A stretch of DNA of 64,000 bases from Nocardioides sp. YIM 152315. Lineage in GTDB: Bacteria > Actinomycetota > Actinomycetes > Propionibacteriales > Nocardioidaceae. This document shows, piece by piece, positions 63,150-64,000 of this stretch. Where the stretch lies: contig NZ_JARGER010000042.1 of NCBI RefSeq assembly GCF_029210375.1, forward strand, positions 1 through 64,000, given 5' to 3'. The notes beneath the pieces were generated by a model, which had not been told where the DNA came from, did no database searches, and saw only the letters and a list, made by a program, of their open reading frames with translations. The first letter of the stretch is position 1; every line of letters begins with the position of its first letter. The translations under genes and the position numbers were made by a program.

Positions 63150-63836
63150 ATGAGCACCACGGAACGCGGCGCCCGGAACGCGGCACTGACCGCCCAACTC
63201 CAGCAAGCGGGCAACGCCGAGCGCGACGGCATCATCGACGCCCTCGTGCTGGGCAACCTCGACATTGCACGCTCCGTCGCTCGGCGATACGCCGGCAGGT
63301 CTGGGTTCGGGCAGGATCTCGAGCAGGTCGCCTCCTTGGCCCTCGTGCGCGCCGCCCAGGAGTTCGACCCCGCGCGGGGCCATGAGTTCCTCACGTACGC
63401 GATGCCGTGCGTGCGTGGCGCCGTCAAGCACTACTTCCGAGACTCGGCCTGGGTGGTGCGACCCCCACGCGACGTGCAGCAACACCACGTCGCCCACAGT
63501 GGCGTGACCGACCACGTCACGGACGGCGTCCAGGTCGAGAGCTGCTTCCGTCCGTGGAGCCTGGACGCTCCGATGCCGGGCGACGAAACCCCCCTCGGGG
63601 CGACGCTCGAGGACGACGCGGATCGGTCCTGGGAGAGGGCCGAGGACCGGCTGTGGCTCTGGCCGCAGCTGAGCAGTCTGCCACCGCGAGCGCAGCGCAT
63701 CATCTTCCTGCGGTTCTTCGAGGACCGGACGCAGCAGCAGATCGCCGATGAACTGGGGATGACACAGTTCCACGTCTCCCGGCTGCTGTCCCGGCACCTG
63801 GCCGAACTGCGCGAGAAGATGGCTGAGGCAGCGTGA
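63150..63836 (+). CDS. RNA polymerase sigma factor, SigB/SigF type
   Basis: 228 residues. Sigma region 2 is VLGNLDIARSVARRYAGRSG with the following QDLEQVASLALVRA, and region 4 LPPRAQRIIFLRFFEDRTQQ then MTQFHVSRLLSRHLAELRE. Region 3 is short or absent compared with the usual 250-260-residue proteins. Group 3 sigmas of this kind control stress responses and are held by anti-sigma factors, none of which is in the window. ATG at 63150 with TAGGAGG upstream. Confidence 0.9.
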   Translation: MSTTERGARNAALTAQLQQAGNAERDGIIDALVLGNLDIARSVARRYAGRSGFGQDLEQVASLALVRAAQEFDPARGHEFLTYAMPCVRGAVKHYFRDSAWVVRPPRDVQQHHVAHSGVTDHVTDGVQVESCFRPWSLDAPMPGDETPLGATLEDDADRSWERAEDRLWLWPQLSSLPPRAQRIIFLRFFEDRTQQQIADELGMTQFHVSRLLSRHLAELREKMAEAA

Positions 63837-64000
63837 GGACCCGGGACGCCGTACCGATGTTGGACGACTGGGAGGCCCAAGAACTCGCGGCCATCGAGCG
63901 CGAGCTCAGCTCGGACCCCGCGCTCGTCCGCAGACTGGCCGGCCCGACTCGCCGCGAACGTCGCTGGTGCAGACTCGAGCGACGGTTCTACCCGCTTGGG
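63833..64000 (+). CDS. DUF3040-like protein, cut by window end
   Basis: 56 codons are visible. LDDWEAQELAAIERELSSDP is the DUF3040 N-terminal pattern; an Arg-rich segment follows, and a membrane part would be expected beyond the window. GTG 63833 overlaps the sigma stop (GTGA) and has GAGG upstream; ATG 63857 is an alternative. Translational coupling to the sigma factor suggests a shared operon. Confidence 0.75.
   Translation, partial: MRTRDAVPMLDDWEAQELAAIERELSSDPALVRRLAGPTRRERRWCRLERRFYPLG

Noticed and set aside
1..64000. CRISPR arrays, tRNA or rRNA genes, insertion sequences, integrases and attachment sites
   Set aside because: None seen; the only tandem repeat is the 12-bp array at the left edge, without spacers.

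Overview
The window is high-GC DNA with dense genes, many GTG starts, 4-bp GTGA overlaps between operon genes, and actinobacterial families (DksA/TraR-like short zinc fingers, SigB/SigF-type sigma factor, DUF3040, ABC sugar importers without their own ATPase, large LuxR-type ATPase regulators). This suggests an actinomycete, plausibly of the Nocardioides group. That assignment is an inference from gene content and base composition; there is no rRNA gene in the window. I saw no tRNA, CRISPR array, integrase, insertion sequence or origin.

Layout. 0-6.1 kb: a small basic protein, a CYP152-type peroxide-using P450 next to a large-subunit catalase, two small genes and a secreted SGNH hydrolase. 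6.1-27.4 kb: a large carbohydrate catabolic locus. It has four Gfo/Idh/MocA oxidoreductases, a ThuA-like protein, a nucleoside hydrolase, a ribokinase-like kinase, a PhyH dioxygenase, a TIM-barrel isomerase-like protein, a 687-aa uncharacterised glycoside-hydrolase-like protein, a zinc-alcohol-dehydrogenase-like enzyme, a bicupin protein, a CUT1 ABC importer, a Tat-exported GH10 enzyme, a Rieske protein and an amidohydrolase, with divergent LacI and AraC regulators in the middle. Six near-identical 14-bp pseudo-palindromes (half-site GCMAAWCG) sit in front of its transcription units, so the locus reads as one LacI regulon. The genes are consistent with import of an oligosaccharide or glycoside, oxidation at the sugar ring by NAD(P) enzymes, C-O or C-C bond cleavage and processing of sugar and aglycone; the substrate is not visible from sequence.

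27.4-34.6 kb: small genes, a DinB-like protein, a truncated TetR gene, a NarL-type two-component system, and a HigBA toxin-antitoxin pair whose toxin is frameshifted. 34.0-39.1 kb: a TetR regulator divergent from GH1 beta-glucosidase, MFS transporter and sulfatase genes, a compact unit for a sulfated glycoside. 39.8-43.6 kb: a DadA-like oxidase, three tandem DksA/TraR zinc-finger genes and two very short genes.

43.6-51.5 kb is a decaying accessory stretch: an enolase-superfamily gene with an internal deletion, a thiamine-diphosphate enzyme tail fused to a truncated NmrA-like gene with an amber codon, frameshifted ltrA-like and NDH-2 genes, and a cytochrome b gene with an amber codon, interleaved with intact genes. 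51.5-64 kb: three alpha/beta hydrolases, a zinc-ribbon protein, a GNAT acetyltransferase, two paralogous LuxR-type ATPase regulators flanking an ECF sigma gene with an unresolved start, an epoxide-hydrolase-like protein, a SigB/SigF-type sigma factor and a DUF3040 gene cut by the window end.
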